The notes: generated by a model from the letters alone, not told the origin. 64,000 nt of DNA from Lachnospiraceae bacterium NE2001 (GCA_900110635.1 FOEK01000002.1:124001-188000), one strand, 5' to 3'. Shown: positions 28,501 to 36,337, counted from the stretch's first letter. Numbers and translations: made by a program.

Positions 28501-28619
28501 TGAAGGTTGGTTATTATCCGCACTATACGGTGGATGAGCTCATCGATATGGCCCAGGAGATAACCGATGGAACCAAGCTCAGTGACGAGCTTAAATCACA
28601 GTATGGAATAGAGGATTAA
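25542..28619 (+). CDS. TIR domain - transmembrane helix - beta-propeller protein
   Basis: A 1025-residue protein. Residues about 1-150 form a TIR domain beginning YNAFISYKHAPEDTRVA, with W89xxxE93, the motif that carries the catalytic Glu of NAD-cleaving bacterial TIRs. A single membrane helix (about 191-211) follows, then a coiled segment and a long repeat region (about 265-990) of WD/PQQ-like strands that probably folds into propellers outside the membrane. I start at ATG 25542, one base after the DHH stop, with GAGGAG ahead; an upstream in-frame ATG at 25497 lies inside the DHH gene. TIR inside and propeller outside suggests a sensor with NADase or scaffold output. Biological role unknown. 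Confidence 0.8.
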   Translation: MIDHYNAFISYKHAPEDTRVAEAVQRGLEHFHIPAKIKSSTGMKKIDRIFRDKDELPITSDLSETIANALAHSDYLIVICSTNTKESAWVPREIEYFLRFHTKKDIFTVLVNGEPQDVIPEMLLYEDRYVLDQNGMQQRVRIPIEPLSCDFRMPLKKAEKVELPRLACGLIGCSYDELMNRRRQYRMRRVMLATAAAFSVSLAFISYLLYSRHEINKNYLSSLRNQSKYLANESENLLNDEQRITALQLVLEALPKDENDPRPITPEAISALTEGTLAYETNDGVNIHATWNYIMPNYIEDFKVSSDSSTITIRDAENVLGIWSTRTHEQILYLDKIGEKINGMEYLSEKSLVFWTDNKIICYDTISGKMLWEYTLKEGAFLLQENLTVSDSSLFIATEDLRFIEIDSSTGEAKNEYHLDKKDIQEDFLLSEAKLSPDGTRIAFRGNVGVFEYVYGVMDIDTGDVRISDPIEEFVRHIEWIDDTNLMVSHIYVDFNGSMSIGDLDILSEDHSTILCVDPATLEDRWTADFACTGVTLNGGFFNLAKTGSVVYYSGNVATTYDLATGETLYVHNVNSSIIDVSDRDGDGNPLYITEHGDYTYPALNVSDRSVYSKKYFAEDLRQVVVNEGVYVRQFLGYEVIYYGVGVYDDNWKPLSDDIAITSYSTDYYMGEDTLAVLTEEDDIPVLSLFGLGDNKKSSQVKLSKDDSFSQYSILGIKDNKVQVGHLESSRYELITVDISTSDMETEEISNSYASLISSRVDDSGKMVYVFKDDHLKYKLGLYDLETKKTNSIALPEDAGYPTKAPLYFKDSNSVYFFGAKEYIIDVKEGTSEEVDVPSQWIGTDCISENSNGELIALSDGKRIILLDKEGKVIVKIDCPGIAPVGMSFTPNGKELLVVYGDGGLYWYSVEGIFKKKSRASVYYNSTGKVHFDYDTDNGIIYIQMSMLTDMIDMDSGVEFTHIVNCYGHHDKTDTFITQSYDTKKTVKVGYYPHYTVDELIDMAQEITDGTKLSDELKSQYGIED

Positions 28620-28649
28620 AAAAAATTATTTGGTTATAGTAAAAACCTA

Positions 28650-28678
28650 TTGACTTACTAGGTGAATAATGTTAATAT
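28650..28678 (+). promoter_or_regulatory. SigA-type promoter of the mccBA leader
   Basis: TTGACT (28650-28655) and TAATAT (28673-28678) are separated by exactly 17 bp. ACCTA (28645-28649) and TAGGT (28659-28663) flank the -35 element as an inverted repeat. The expected transcript start is near 28685, about 30 bases before the small ORF. Confidence 0.75.
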
Positions 28679-28714
28679 GACACCGTTCAAAGATTTGGAA
28701 GAAGGAGACAGGCT

Positions 28715-28831
28715 ATGTCAAAGAATATAGTGAGCATAACTAAAAACTGTTGTTGCTGCTGTTCTATGTTAGATACCCGGACATATTATATGGCTGGTGT
28801 TTTGACGTGCCGATGTTGCTGTCTTAAGTAA
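28715..28831 (+). CDS. Cys-rich leader peptide, probable cysteine attenuator
   Basis: A 38-codon ORF with a good ribosome site (GAAGGAG at 28701-28707). It has nine cysteines: a run of five at residues 12-16 and four more at 32 and 34-36 (C-R-C-C-C), followed by Leu-Lys and TAA. Consecutive Cys codons just before a terminator and ahead of cysteine-forming enzymes are the mark of ribosome-mediated attenuation: low charged Cys-tRNA would stall the ribosome and favour read-through. CTGCTGTTC in the first Cys run (28756-28764) is perfectly complementary to GAACAGCAG (28844-28852) after the stop, and TGCTGT in the second run (28817-28822) can pair with part of the same segment. A free-standing metal-binding peptide is the alternative. 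Confidence 0.75.
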   Translation: MSKNIVSITKNCCCCCSMLDTRTYYMAGVLTCRCCCLK

Positions 28832-28890
28832 ACGCCAAACACTGAACAGCAGAGTGACTCATATGTCATAAACGAAGTTCGAAACCATAT

Positions 28891-28924
28891 GCCCGGGAGC
28901 TTTACAAAGCCTCCGGGCTTTTTG
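28891..28924 (+). terminator. Attenuator terminator ahead of mccB
   Basis: GCCCGGGAGC (28891-28900) pairs with GCCTCCGGGC (28909-28918) with one wobble and one mismatch, followed by T5. It lies 60 bases after the leader ORF and upstream of mccB, so it must be read through for mccBA expression from the leader promoter. Confidence 0.8.
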
Positions 28925-28925
28925 A

Positions 28926-28976
28926 TGCAGTGGGGTCCGTCCCCACTGCACGGGGGTCTGTCCCCAACTGCACATT
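28926..28976. repeat. Dispersed palindromic element, copy 1
   Basis: Perfect 10-bp arms TGCAGTGGGG / CCCCACTGCA with a 5-base loop, followed by a second GGGG...CCCC pair and CTGCACATTTT. Related copies are at 53656-53684 and 63701-63757. Read as protein it gives a false N-terminal extension of mccB. Confidence 0.8.
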
Positions 28977-29001
28977 TTATAAAAAAAAGGAGATTAGAAA
29001 G

Positions 29002-30156
29002 ATGTCAATTAAGTTAGATTCATTAGTAATTCATGGTGGTATAGATGGTGATGAGAGAACAGGTGCTGTAAATGTACCTATCTATCAGACCTCAACATAT
29101 AAGCAGGATGGTCTGGGTGAGAACAGAGGCTGGGAGTATTCAAGAACTGGCAACCCTACAAGAGCAGCGCTTGAAAAGCTGATAGCTGACCTGGAAGGTG
29201 GAGAGTATGGACTTGCATTTGCCTCAGGTCTTGCAGCCATCAACACAGTTCTTTCACTTTTCAAGGAAGGTGACAGACTCATTGTCTCAGACAATATCTA
29301 TGGTGGTACCTTCCGTATTCTTGATAATGTCTTCAAGAATTTTGGAATCACATATACGATCGTTAATACTTCAAATCTGGATGAGGTTGAAGCAGAGCTT
29401 AAGGGCGATAATGCAGATGAAATCAAGGCTGTATATATCGAGAGCCCAGCCAACCCACTTCTTACAGTAACAGATATCGAGAAGGTATCAGAGCTTGCAA
29501 AGATCTATAACAAGAAGATTATTGTAGATAATACCTTCCTTACCCCATATCTTCAGAGACCACTTTCACTTGGTGCAGATATCGTGATCCATAGCGGAAC
29601 CAAGTATCTAGGTGGTCACAGCGACACAGTATCAGGCTTTGTTGTTGTAAATGATAAGGAGATTGCTGACAGACTTTACTATCTGCAGAACGCTATCGGT
29701 GGTGTTCTCGGTCCTTGGGACAGCTACCTTATGATCCGTGGTATCAAGACGCTTGCAGTAAGAATGGATAGACATGTGGCAAATGCTATCAAGATCGCTG
29801 AGTGGCTCGAAAAGAGCGGTTATGTTGAAAAGGTTTACTATCCGGGACTTAAGTCGGATCCTGGCTATGAGGTACAGAAGAAGCAGGCCGATGGCCCTGG
29901 AGCTATGATCTCATTTACCCTTAAAAAAGAGTACGACTATAAGAAGTTCTTCAAGTCACTGAAACTCGTTACATTGGCAGAAAGCCTTGGTGGTGTGGAG
30001 TCACTTGTATGCCATCCTGCATCCATGACACACGCAGCAATCCCTAAGGATATCCGCGAGGCAGTTGGAATCACAGACGAGCTGATCCGTCTTTCAGTTG
30101 GTATCGAGGATGTAGACGACATCATCTCTGATCTGGAGCAGGCAATCAATGCATAA
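29002..30156 (+). CDS. mccB: Cystathionine gamma-lyase / gamma-synthase family PLP enzyme
   Basis: A 384-residue Cys/Met-metabolism PLP enzyme. PLP-binding Lys201 lies in SGTKYLGGHSD, with SRTGNPTR, ASGLAAI and the C-terminal SLGGVESL / RLSVGIEDVDDI motifs. Sequence alone does not separate cystathionine gamma-lyase, gamma-synthase and homocysteine gamma-lyase. The MccA-like gene 54 bp downstream makes the lyase of reverse transsulfuration (cystathionine to cysteine and 2-oxobutyrate) most likely. I start at ATG 29002 after AAAGGAG; an earlier in-frame ATG at 28930 falls inside the palindromic repeat. Expression is probably set by the Cys-codon attenuator upstream. Confidence 0.8.
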   Translation: MSIKLDSLVIHGGIDGDERTGAVNVPIYQTSTYKQDGLGENRGWEYSRTGNPTRAALEKLIADLEGGEYGLAFASGLAAINTVLSLFKEGDRLIVSDNIYGGTFRILDNVFKNFGITYTIVNTSNLDEVEAELKGDNADEIKAVYIESPANPLLTVTDIEKVSELAKIYNKKIIVDNTFLTPYLQRPLSLGADIVIHSGTKYLGGHSDTVSGFVVVNDKEIADRLYYLQNAIGGVLGPWDSYLMIRGIKTLAVRMDRHVANAIKIAEWLEKSGYVEKVYYPGLKSDPGYEVQKKQADGPGAMISFTLKKEYDYKKFFKSLKLVTLAESLGGVESLVCHPASMTHAAIPKDIREAVGITDELIRLSVGIEDVDDIISDLEQAINA

Positions 30157-30210
30157 ATGAGTCAAAAGGAATCTCAAGCTAATCGACTCATTTGAAGAAA
30201 GGAAGACATT

Positions 30211-31119
30211 ATGGAAGTTTTTAATAGTGTTCAGGAAATGATCGGTAACACTCCGATAATGAAGATAAATCATATGGGCGTTAAGCCCGGTGTTAATCTA
30301 TATGTTAAGCTGGAGCTTATGAATCCGGCTGGCAGCGTAAAGGACAGAGTTGGTGTATATATGATAGAGGATGCGGAGCGTAGAGGCATCCTTAGTCCTG
30401 GTGGTACAATAGTTGAGGCCACTGCCGGAAATACTGGAATAGGCATAGCTGTAGCAGCGCTCAACAAAGGATATAAGATTATATTTGCAGTTCCTGAGAA
30501 GTTCTCACTTGAGAAGCAGCGTGTTATGGCAGCTCTGGGAGCAGAGATTGTTCATACTCCTAGAGAGGAGGGAATGCTGGGTGCAGATAGAAAAGCCGAT
30601 GAGATAATCGCTTCAATCCCAGGGGCTATCTCAATGAAGCAGTTCAAGAATCCAGCCAACCCACAGGCTCACTATGAGACAACAGGTCCAGAGATATTTA
30701 AGCAGCTGGATGGACATATAGATTACCTTGTGGCAGGAGCCGGAAGCGGCGGTACATTTTCAGGTGTTGTTAAGTACCTCAAGGAGCAGAATCCTGGAAT
30801 TAAAGGTGTTCTTGCAGATCCTATTGGTTCGATCATTGGCGGTGGCGAGCACGCAGATTATGATATAGAGGGAATTGGAAATGACTTTATTGCTGATACC
30901 ATGGATGTATCCCTAGTAGATAAGGTCATCAAGATTACAGATGAAAATGCATTTACCACTGCACGAGAGCTTGCAAAAACAGAAGGAATACTGGCTGGTT
31001 CATCATCAGGTGCAGCCCTCTATGCAGCTCTTAAGCTGGCAGAAGAGATTGACACAGGAAATATAGTTGCTATACTTCCAGATAGGGGTGACCGCTATAT
31101 TAGCAAGGGACTCTTCTAG
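30211..31119 (+). CDS. mccA: Cystathionine beta-synthase / O-acetylserine-thiol-lyase family PLP enzyme
   Basis: A 302-residue fold type II PLP enzyme. Lys44 in NPAGSVKDR binds PLP, TAGNTGIG binds the substrate carboxylate, and GSGGTFSG binds the phosphate. The PEKFSLEKQ motif is like that of cystathionine beta-synthase/MccA proteins rather than the PETMS-type of ordinary CysK. With mccB just upstream, the likely role is condensing homocysteine with (O-acetyl)serine to cystathionine as the first step of methionine-to-cysteine conversion. Cysteine synthase activity cannot be excluded. Confidence 0.75.
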   Translation: MEVFNSVQEMIGNTPIMKINHMGVKPGVNLYVKLELMNPAGSVKDRVGVYMIEDAERRGILSPGGTIVEATAGNTGIGIAVAALNKGYKIIFAVPEKFSLEKQRVMAALGAEIVHTPREEGMLGADRKADEIIASIPGAISMKQFKNPANPQAHYETTGPEIFKQLDGHIDYLVAGAGSGGTFSGVVKYLKEQNPGIKGVLADPIGSIIGGGEHADYDIEGIGNDFIADTMDVSLVDKVIKITDENAFTTARELAKTEGILAGSSSGAALYAALKLAEEIDTGNIVAILPDRGDRYISKGLF

Positions 31120-31146
31120 TGTTATATTAAGAAAGGTTTTAACGTT

Positions 31147-32058
31147 ATGACTTTAAATCAATTGAAATATGTAATAGAGATATCAAAGCAGAACTCTATA
31201 AATGAAGCGGCCAAGAGTCTCTTTATATCGCAGCCAAGTCTTACTGCAGCTCTGAAATCCCTGGAGCAGGAGGTGGGTTTTGATATATTTACCAGAACCA
31301 ACAGTGGTATTACTCTCACTGTAAAGGGTGAAGAGTTTCTTGGATACGCAAAGTCCGTAGTGGAGCAGTATGACATCCTGGATGCAAAGTATATCTCAAA
31401 GAGCAATGTGAAGAGAACCTTCCAGGTATCTATGCAGCATTATACCTTTGCACTAAATGCATTTATAAATGTTATCAAGCAGTATGGCATGGATGAGTAT
31501 GAGTTCGAGGTTCATGAGACCAGAACCTATGATGTTATAGACAATGTAAGGAGTCAGAAGAGTGAAATCGGCGTGCTCTATATGAATGACTACAACAGAA
31601 CTGTTCTGGAGAAGATTCTAAGAGATGCAGGACTTAAGTTCACGCCTCTTTTTGACTGCAGCATTTATGCATATATGAGTAAGAGCAATCCTCTTGCAAA
31701 CAAGAAGTATGTAACTATGAAGGATCTGGATGATTATCCTTGTGTTGCATTTTCTCAGGGCGAGCATAACTCCTTCTACTTCGCAGAGGAGGTAATGAGC
31801 ACCTATGAGTATAAGCGTCTAATCAGGGTAAGCGATAGAGCCACCATACTGAATATGATGGTGGGTCTTAACGGCTACACCCTCTGCTCAGGCATTATCT
31901 GCGAGGACCTTAATGGTACAGATTACTGTGCAGTTAAGCTTAAGACCAAGGAGAAGATGACCATCGGTTATATCTCACGTAAGCATTCCAAGATAAGTGA
32001 AATGGGTCAGAAGTACGTAGAGGAATTAAGCAAGTATAAAGAGATGGTTCTGGATTAG
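31147..32058 (+). CDS. LysR family transcriptional regulator
   Basis: A 303-residue LysR regulator with an N-terminal winged helix (MTLNQLKYVIEISKQNSINEAAKSLFISQPSLTAALKSLEQEVG) and a periplasmic-binding-like effector domain. It lies 27 bp after mccA in the same direction, so it is probably cotranscribed and controls sulfur amino acid genes. It is closely related to the convergent LysR gene ending 5 bp away. CTATAAC-type motifs in nearby promoters are candidate operators. Confidence 0.85.
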   Translation: MTLNQLKYVIEISKQNSINEAAKSLFISQPSLTAALKSLEQEVGFDIFTRTNSGITLTVKGEEFLGYAKSVVEQYDILDAKYISKSNVKRTFQVSMQHYTFALNAFINVIKQYGMDEYEFEVHETRTYDVIDNVRSQKSEIGVLYMNDYNRTVLEKILRDAGLKFTPLFDCSIYAYMSKSNPLANKKYVTMKDLDDYPCVAFSQGEHNSFYFAEEVMSTYEYKRLIRVSDRATILNMMVGLNGYTLCSGIICEDLNGTDYCAVKLKTKEKMTIGYISRKHSKISEMGQKYVEELSKYKEMVLD

Positions 32059-32063
32059 CCTAT

Positions 32064-32954
32064 TTAATTCTTGAGAAGATTGATATACTCAAGAGTAAGT
32101 GTGGATGGGCGTATAGCTTTTGGAAGTATATAGCCTACCTCCATATAGTCATTCACCTTCAGCGGGCGGGCAACTATGTTTGGACCGTTCAGTTCTTCAC
32201 TGATGATACCGCTGCAGATAGTATATCCGTCCATACCTATCAGCATATTGAAGAGTGTAGCTCTGTCCCGGACAATTATCTCTTTGTCACAGTCCACAGT
32301 ACTGAGAATCTCTTCAGAAAAGTAAAATGAATTATGACTGCCCTGCTCGTAGGAAAGACGAGGGTAGGGTTTCAGGTCCTCCAGAGTGAGGGCCTTTTTC
32401 TTTGCCAGAGGAGAACTGCGTCCGATGAAGACGTGGGGCTTTACCTTAAAAAGAGAAGTGAAGCTTAGGTTATTATCTCTTAGTGTTTTCTGTATGATGG
32501 TCTCATTGAATTCATTTAAGTATAGAATACCTATTTCACTTCTAAGTTGTGATACATCTCGGATGATGTCATAGGTCTCAGTTTCTCTCATATGGAACTC
32601 ATACTTGTCACCGCCGTACATCTTAAGCAGCTTTACAAATGCTTCTACAACAAATGAGTAGTGCTGGGAGGATACAGAGAATCTGTGCTTTCCGGTGGTG
32701 CTGCCGGTATATCTCTCATTTATTAGGTTTGTCTGCTCCAGAACCTGTCTTGCATACCCCAGGAATTCCTCTCCATCCTGGGTGATCTCAATTCCCTTCT
32801 TAGATCTGTTGAAGATTGTAATGTCATATTCTTTTTCCAGCTCCTGAATTGAGGCGGTAAGACTGGGCTGTGCAATGTAGAGCCTGCGTGCAGCTTCAGT
32901 GATATTTTCTGTGTCAGCAACTGTTACTACATAATTTAACTGTTTTAATGTCAT
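32064..32954 (-). CDS. LysR family transcriptional regulator, divergent from metE
   Basis: A 296-residue LysR regulator (MTLKQLNYVVTVADTENITEAARRLYIAQPSLTASIQELEKEYD at the N terminus), paralogous to the gene at 31147. It is transcribed divergently from metE, the usual arrangement for a MetR-like activator of methionine synthesis. Tandem CTATAAC / CTATAAT motifs at 32967-32980 overlap its own ribosome site, suggesting autoregulation. The effector is unknown; homocysteine or O-acetylserine are known effectors of similar regulators. Confidence 0.85.
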   Translation of the reverse strand: MTLKQLNYVVTVADTENITEAARRLYIAQPSLTASIQELEKEYDITIFNRSKKGIEITQDGEEFLGYARQVLEQTNLINERYTGSTTGKHRFSVSSQHYSFVVEAFVKLLKMYGGDKYEFHMRETETYDIIRDVSQLRSEIGILYLNEFNETIIQKTLRDNNLSFTSLFKVKPHVFIGRSSPLAKKKALTLEDLKPYPRLSYEQGSHNSFYFSEEILSTVDCDKEIIVRDRATLFNMLIGMDGYTICSGIISEELNGPNIVARPLKVNDYMEVGYILPKAIRPSTLTLEYINLLKN

Positions 32955-33162
32955 TATAGTTTCCTCCTATAACCTATAATAACCATAGATTATACCTGAT
33001 ATTTTATCATATTCCATAGATAAAATCTATGGATAAGCAAAAGATTTTTATATTTTACGATTAACGCTGTCTGCCCTATACTACACCTGAATCAAAGCTT
33101 TTACCGGAGAAGGCTAATACATATTAAGGAAAAACAAAAGAAAATGTGGAGGTCGTAATATT
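32955..33162. promoter_or_regulatory. Divergent LysR-metE control region with palindromic operator
   Basis: The 19-bp perfect palindrome CCATAGATAAAATCTATGG is at 33014-33032. A further half-site CCATAGAT is at 32983-32990 and a CTATAAC CTATAAT tandem at 32967-32980. Spacing and position fit LysR binding to a recognition and an activation site. I see no S-box, T-box or cobalamin riboswitch core. Confidence 0.65.
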
Positions 33163-35430
33163 ATGAAAACATCAGTTGTTGGTTATCCAAGAATAGGAAA
33201 AACCAGAGAGCTTAAGTTCGCTTCAGAGAAGTTCTTCAAGGGTGAAATTTCAGAGGTTGAGCTAAAGAATGTAGCGAAGGAGATAAGAAAAGCGAATCTG
33301 CTGAAGCAGAAGGATGCAGGAATCGATTTTATCTCATCAAATGATTTCTCGTTCTATGATAATGTGTTGGATACAGCATTTCTCCTGAATGTAATCCCAG
33401 CAAGATATAAGCAGCTGGGCCTTGGGGAGACAGAAACCTACTTCGCACTGGCTCGAGGCTATCAGGCTGAAAAGGGAAATGTTAAGGCTCTCGCTATGAA
33501 GAAATGGTTTAACACAAACTATCACTATATAGTTCCTGAGTTTGAAGACGATACAGAGGTAAAGTTAAATGCATCAAAGCCAGTTAGTGAGTTTAAGGAG
33601 GCTAAGGCACTGGGGGTTGATACAAAGGTACAGCTTATTGGCCCTTTCACATTGCTGAAGCTTGCAAAGTATACTGGAGATAAGAAACTGGAAGATTTTA
33701 AGGATAAGGTTACTGATGCGTATGCAGCCCTCCTGGAACAGCTTGGCGCAGAAGGCGCTGAGTGGGCACAGCTTGATGAGCCTTATCTTGTAAGAGATCT
33801 GACAGATACGGATATTAAGCTTTTCAGTGATATCTATAATGTAATCCTGGCAAAGAAGAGCAGCGTGAAGATACTTCTGGAGACCTACTTCGGTGATATT
33901 CGTGACATCTATGAGACTGTGATCAGCCTCGGCTTTGATGGCATAGGACTTGACTTTATTGAGGGTAGAAAGACAAAGGAACTGGTTAAAGAGTTCGGCT
34001 TCCCTAAGGATAAGCTTCTCTTTGCAGGTCTTGTAAATGGCAAGAATATCTGGAGAAATAATTACGAGAAGACTCTTGGAGAGCTTAGTGAATTAAAGGA
34101 AACCATAGGAGATAGTGTGGTACTTAGTACCTCCTGTTCACTTCTTCACGTACCATATACTTTGGATAGTGAGACCAAGCTGACAGAGGATTATAAGAAG
34201 CATTTTGCATTTGCTGAGGAGAAGCTGGTGGAGCTGGCAGGTATAGCTGAGCTTGCAGACTCTTCAGATGCTGCAGCAGCTGATGCATATATAGAGAATC
34301 AGAAGCTCTTCGCTGGACGTGTAGATAGTAAGGATGAAGCTGTACAGGAGAGAGTCGCAGCTATAAAGGACGAGGATTATACAAGACTTCCGGACTTCTT
34401 CGAGAGAGAAAAGATCCAGAAGGCAAAGCTTGGTCTTCCGCTGTTCCCAACCACTACGATCGGATCCTTCCCTCAGACACAGGATGTTAGAAAGAACAGA
34501 CAGAATTTCCGTAAGGGTCTTATCACAAAGGAACAATATGAGGAGTTCAATAAGAAGAAGATTGCTGACTGTATCGCTCTTCAGGAGGAGATTGGCCTGG
34601 ACGTTATAGTTCACGGTGAATATGAGCGAAACGACATGGTTGAGTATTTTGGCGAGAACCTTGCTGGATATGTATTTACTGAGAAGGCCTGGGTTCAGTC
34701 ATACGGAACAAGATGTGTAAAGCCGCCAATTATCTGGGGAGATGTATCAAGAAAATCACCTATCACAGTTCCTTGGTCAAAGTACGCAAAGAGCTGTACA
34801 GAAAAACCAGTAAAGGGAATGCTCACTGGTCCTGTTACTATTCTCAACTGGTCCTTTCCAAGAGAAGACATTTCAATCAAAGAAAGCACTCTTCAGATAG
34901 CTCTTGCTATCCGCGATGAAGTACTGGATCTTGAGGCAAATGGCATAGATATCATCCAGATTGACGAGGCGGCGCTTCGTGAGAAGCTTCCGCTCAGAAA
35001 GTCTGACTGGTACTCACAGTATCTTGACTGGGCAATCCCTGCTTTCAGACTGGTTCATAGCGGAGTCAAGCCTGAGACACAGATACATACACATATGTGC
35101 TACAGTGAATTTACGGATATCATCCCTGCAATCGACGCAATGGATGCAGATGTTATAACATTTGAAGCATCACGTTCAGACCTTCAGATTCTAGATTCTC
35201 TTAAGGAGAATAATTTCAAGACTGAGGTTGGACCTGGTGTATATGATATTCACAGCCCGCGTGTTCCTTCGGTAGATGAGATAGTTGAAGCTCTTACAAA
35301 GATGCGTGACAGAATCGAAGACAGTAAGCTCTGGGTTAACCCTGACTGTGGTCTTAAGACAAGAGGCGAGACAGAAACCAAGGCAAGTCTCATCAACCTG
35401 GTTGAAGCAGCAAAGATTCTCCGTGCATAA
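33163..35430 (+). CDS. metE: Cobalamin-independent methionine synthase
   Basis: A 755-residue MetE, the expected full length. It transfers the methyl group of 5-methyltetrahydrofolate-polyglutamate to homocysteine. The N-terminal domain starts [25 protein letters not shown]. The C-terminal catalytic barrel has [14 protein letters not shown], the zinc ligands in HTHMCYSEF, and the late Cys in [13 protein letters not shown] 33163 follows TGGAGG. metF begins 12 bp downstream, giving methyl donor supply in the same operon. Confidence 0.95.
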   Translation: MKTSVVGYPRIGKTRELKFASEKFFKGEISEVELKNVAKEIRKANLLKQKDAGIDFISSNDFSFYDNVLDTAFLLNVIPARYKQLGLGETETYFALARGYQAEKGNVKALAMKKWFNTNYHYIVPEFEDDTEVKLNASKPVSEFKEAKALGVDTKVQLIGPFTLLKLAKYTGDKKLEDFKDKVTDAYAALLEQLGAEGAEWAQLDEPYLVRDLTDTDIKLFSDIYNVILAKKSSVKILLETYFGDIRDIYETVISLGFDGIGLDFIEGRKTKELVKEFGFPKDKLLFAGLVNGKNIWRNNYEKTLGELSELKETIGDSVVLSTSCSLLHVPYTLDSETKLTEDYKKHFAFAEEKLVELAGIAELADSSDAAAADAYIENQKLFAGRVDSKDEAVQERVAAIKDEDYTRLPDFFEREKIQKAKLGLPLFPTTTIGSFPQTQDVRKNRQNFRKGLITKEQYEEFNKKKIADCIALQEEIGLDVIVHGEYERNDMVEYFGENLAGYVFTEKAWVQSYGTRCVKPPIIWGDVSRKSPITVPWSKYAKSCTEKPVKGMLTGPVTILNWSFPREDISIKESTLQIALAIRDEVLDLEANGIDIIQIDEAALREKLPLRKSDWYSQYLDWAIPAFRLVHSGVKPETQIHTHMCYSEFTDIIPAIDAMDADVITFEASRSDLQILDSLKENNFKTEVGPGVYDIHSPRVPSVDEIVEALTKMRDRIEDSKLWVNPDCGLKTRGETETKASLINLVEAAKILRA

Positions 35431-35442
35431 TGAGGAAGTAGT

Positions 35443-36300
35443 ATGAAAATATCTGAGATATATAAGAAAAAGAAGAGTCTATCCTTTGAGATATATCCGC
35501 CTAAAAAGGATGCGGAGCTTGAGAATATAGATGAAACACTGGATGTGCTGTGCGAGTTAAAACCTGACTTTATCAGTGTTACTTTTGGAGCAGGTGGTTC
35601 CTCGAATAATAACAGGACTATCGAGCTCGCAAAAAAGATTAAATATCAGTACGGCGTAGAGCCTGTGGTACATCTTACCTGTCTTCATTATGATAAGCAG
35701 GAGATAGAAGAATTTGCCCGTGTTCTTGAGGCTGAAGGAATAGAAAATGTGCTTGCTCTGCGCGGTGACAGGAATGACAGGGTTGAGGAGAAGAACGTAT
35801 TTAAGCATTCCTCCGACCTTATAACCTATATGAAGCAGAGCCACGATTTCTGCTTCCTGGGTGCCTGCTATCCTGAGATTCATCCTGAGTCTGAAAGCAG
35901 AGTGACAGACATAAAGGATCTTAAGACAAAGGTAGACGCTGGAGCGGAGGTGCTTATATCTCAGCTATTCTTTGATAACAGCTCCTTCTTCAGATTTAAG
36001 GAGGACTGCAGCCTGGCTGATATAAATATTCCAATTATTCCAGGAGTTATGCCTGTAATAAATGCAGCTCAGATAAGGCGTATGGTCAGCATTTGTAATG
36101 CAGCATTTCCGGAGAGGTTTCAGAAGATCATTAATCGATACGAGAACAATCGTGATGCCCTTTTTGATGCAGGTATGTCCTATGCGCTCAGCCAGATAAT
36201 CGATCTTTTGGTAAGTGATATACAGGGAATTCATCTCTATACTATGAATAATCCGGTGGTGGCCAGGAGAATATGTGAAGGCATCAGGAATATCATATAG
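35443..36300 (+). CDS. metF: Methylenetetrahydrofolate reductase
   Basis: A 285-residue FAD-dependent MetF barrel that reduces 5,10-methylene- to 5-methyltetrahydrofolate. Family features are SFEIYPPKKDAELENIDETLD at the start, the FISVTFGAGGSS strand, LALRGDR and VDAGAEVLISQLFFD. It lies directly after metE, for which it makes the methyl donor, and is followed by a strong terminator, so metE-metF form a two-gene unit. Confidence 0.9.
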   Translation: MKISEIYKKKKSLSFEIYPPKKDAELENIDETLDVLCELKPDFISVTFGAGGSSNNNRTIELAKKIKYQYGVEPVVHLTCLHYDKQEIEEFARVLEAEGIENVLALRGDRNDRVEEKNVFKHSSDLITYMKQSHDFCFLGACYPEIHPESESRVTDIKDLKTKVDAGAEVLISQLFFDNSSFFRFKEDCSLADINIPIIPGVMPVINAAQIRRMVSICNAAFPERFQKIINRYENNRDALFDAGMSYALSQIIDLLVSDIQGIHLYTMNNPVVARRICEGIRNII

Positions 36301-36337
36301 CCGTGCCATTAAACAACTGAATCAGTGACAATGATGG

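Larger units (their letters stand above)
28620..29001 (+). promoter_or_regulatory. mccBA leader region: promoter, Cys-rich ORF, terminator and palindrome
   Basis: This 382-bp interval carries, in order, a LysR-like motif GTTATAG (28633-28639) with a nearby CCTAT, a promoter, a 38-codon Cys-rich ORF, a terminator hairpin, a dispersed palindrome and the mccB ribosome site. No T-box (no TGGNACCGCG-like bulge) or S-box core is visible. The layout is that of a transcription attenuator. Confidence 0.7.

Noticed and set aside
28930-29001. A 24-residue N-terminal extension of mccB starting Met-Gly-Ser-Val-Pro
   Set aside because: It is a translation of the palindromic repeat, has no ribosome site, and the ATG at 29002 has AAAGGAG and matches the family start.
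28620-29001. T-box or S-box riboswitch upstream of mccB
   Set aside because: No T-box sequence or S-box core is present; the terminator is instead preceded by a Cys-run ORF.
33033-33162. Cobalamin or SAM riboswitch in the metE leader
   Set aside because: The leader is short and lacks the B12 box, S-box core and a terminator.
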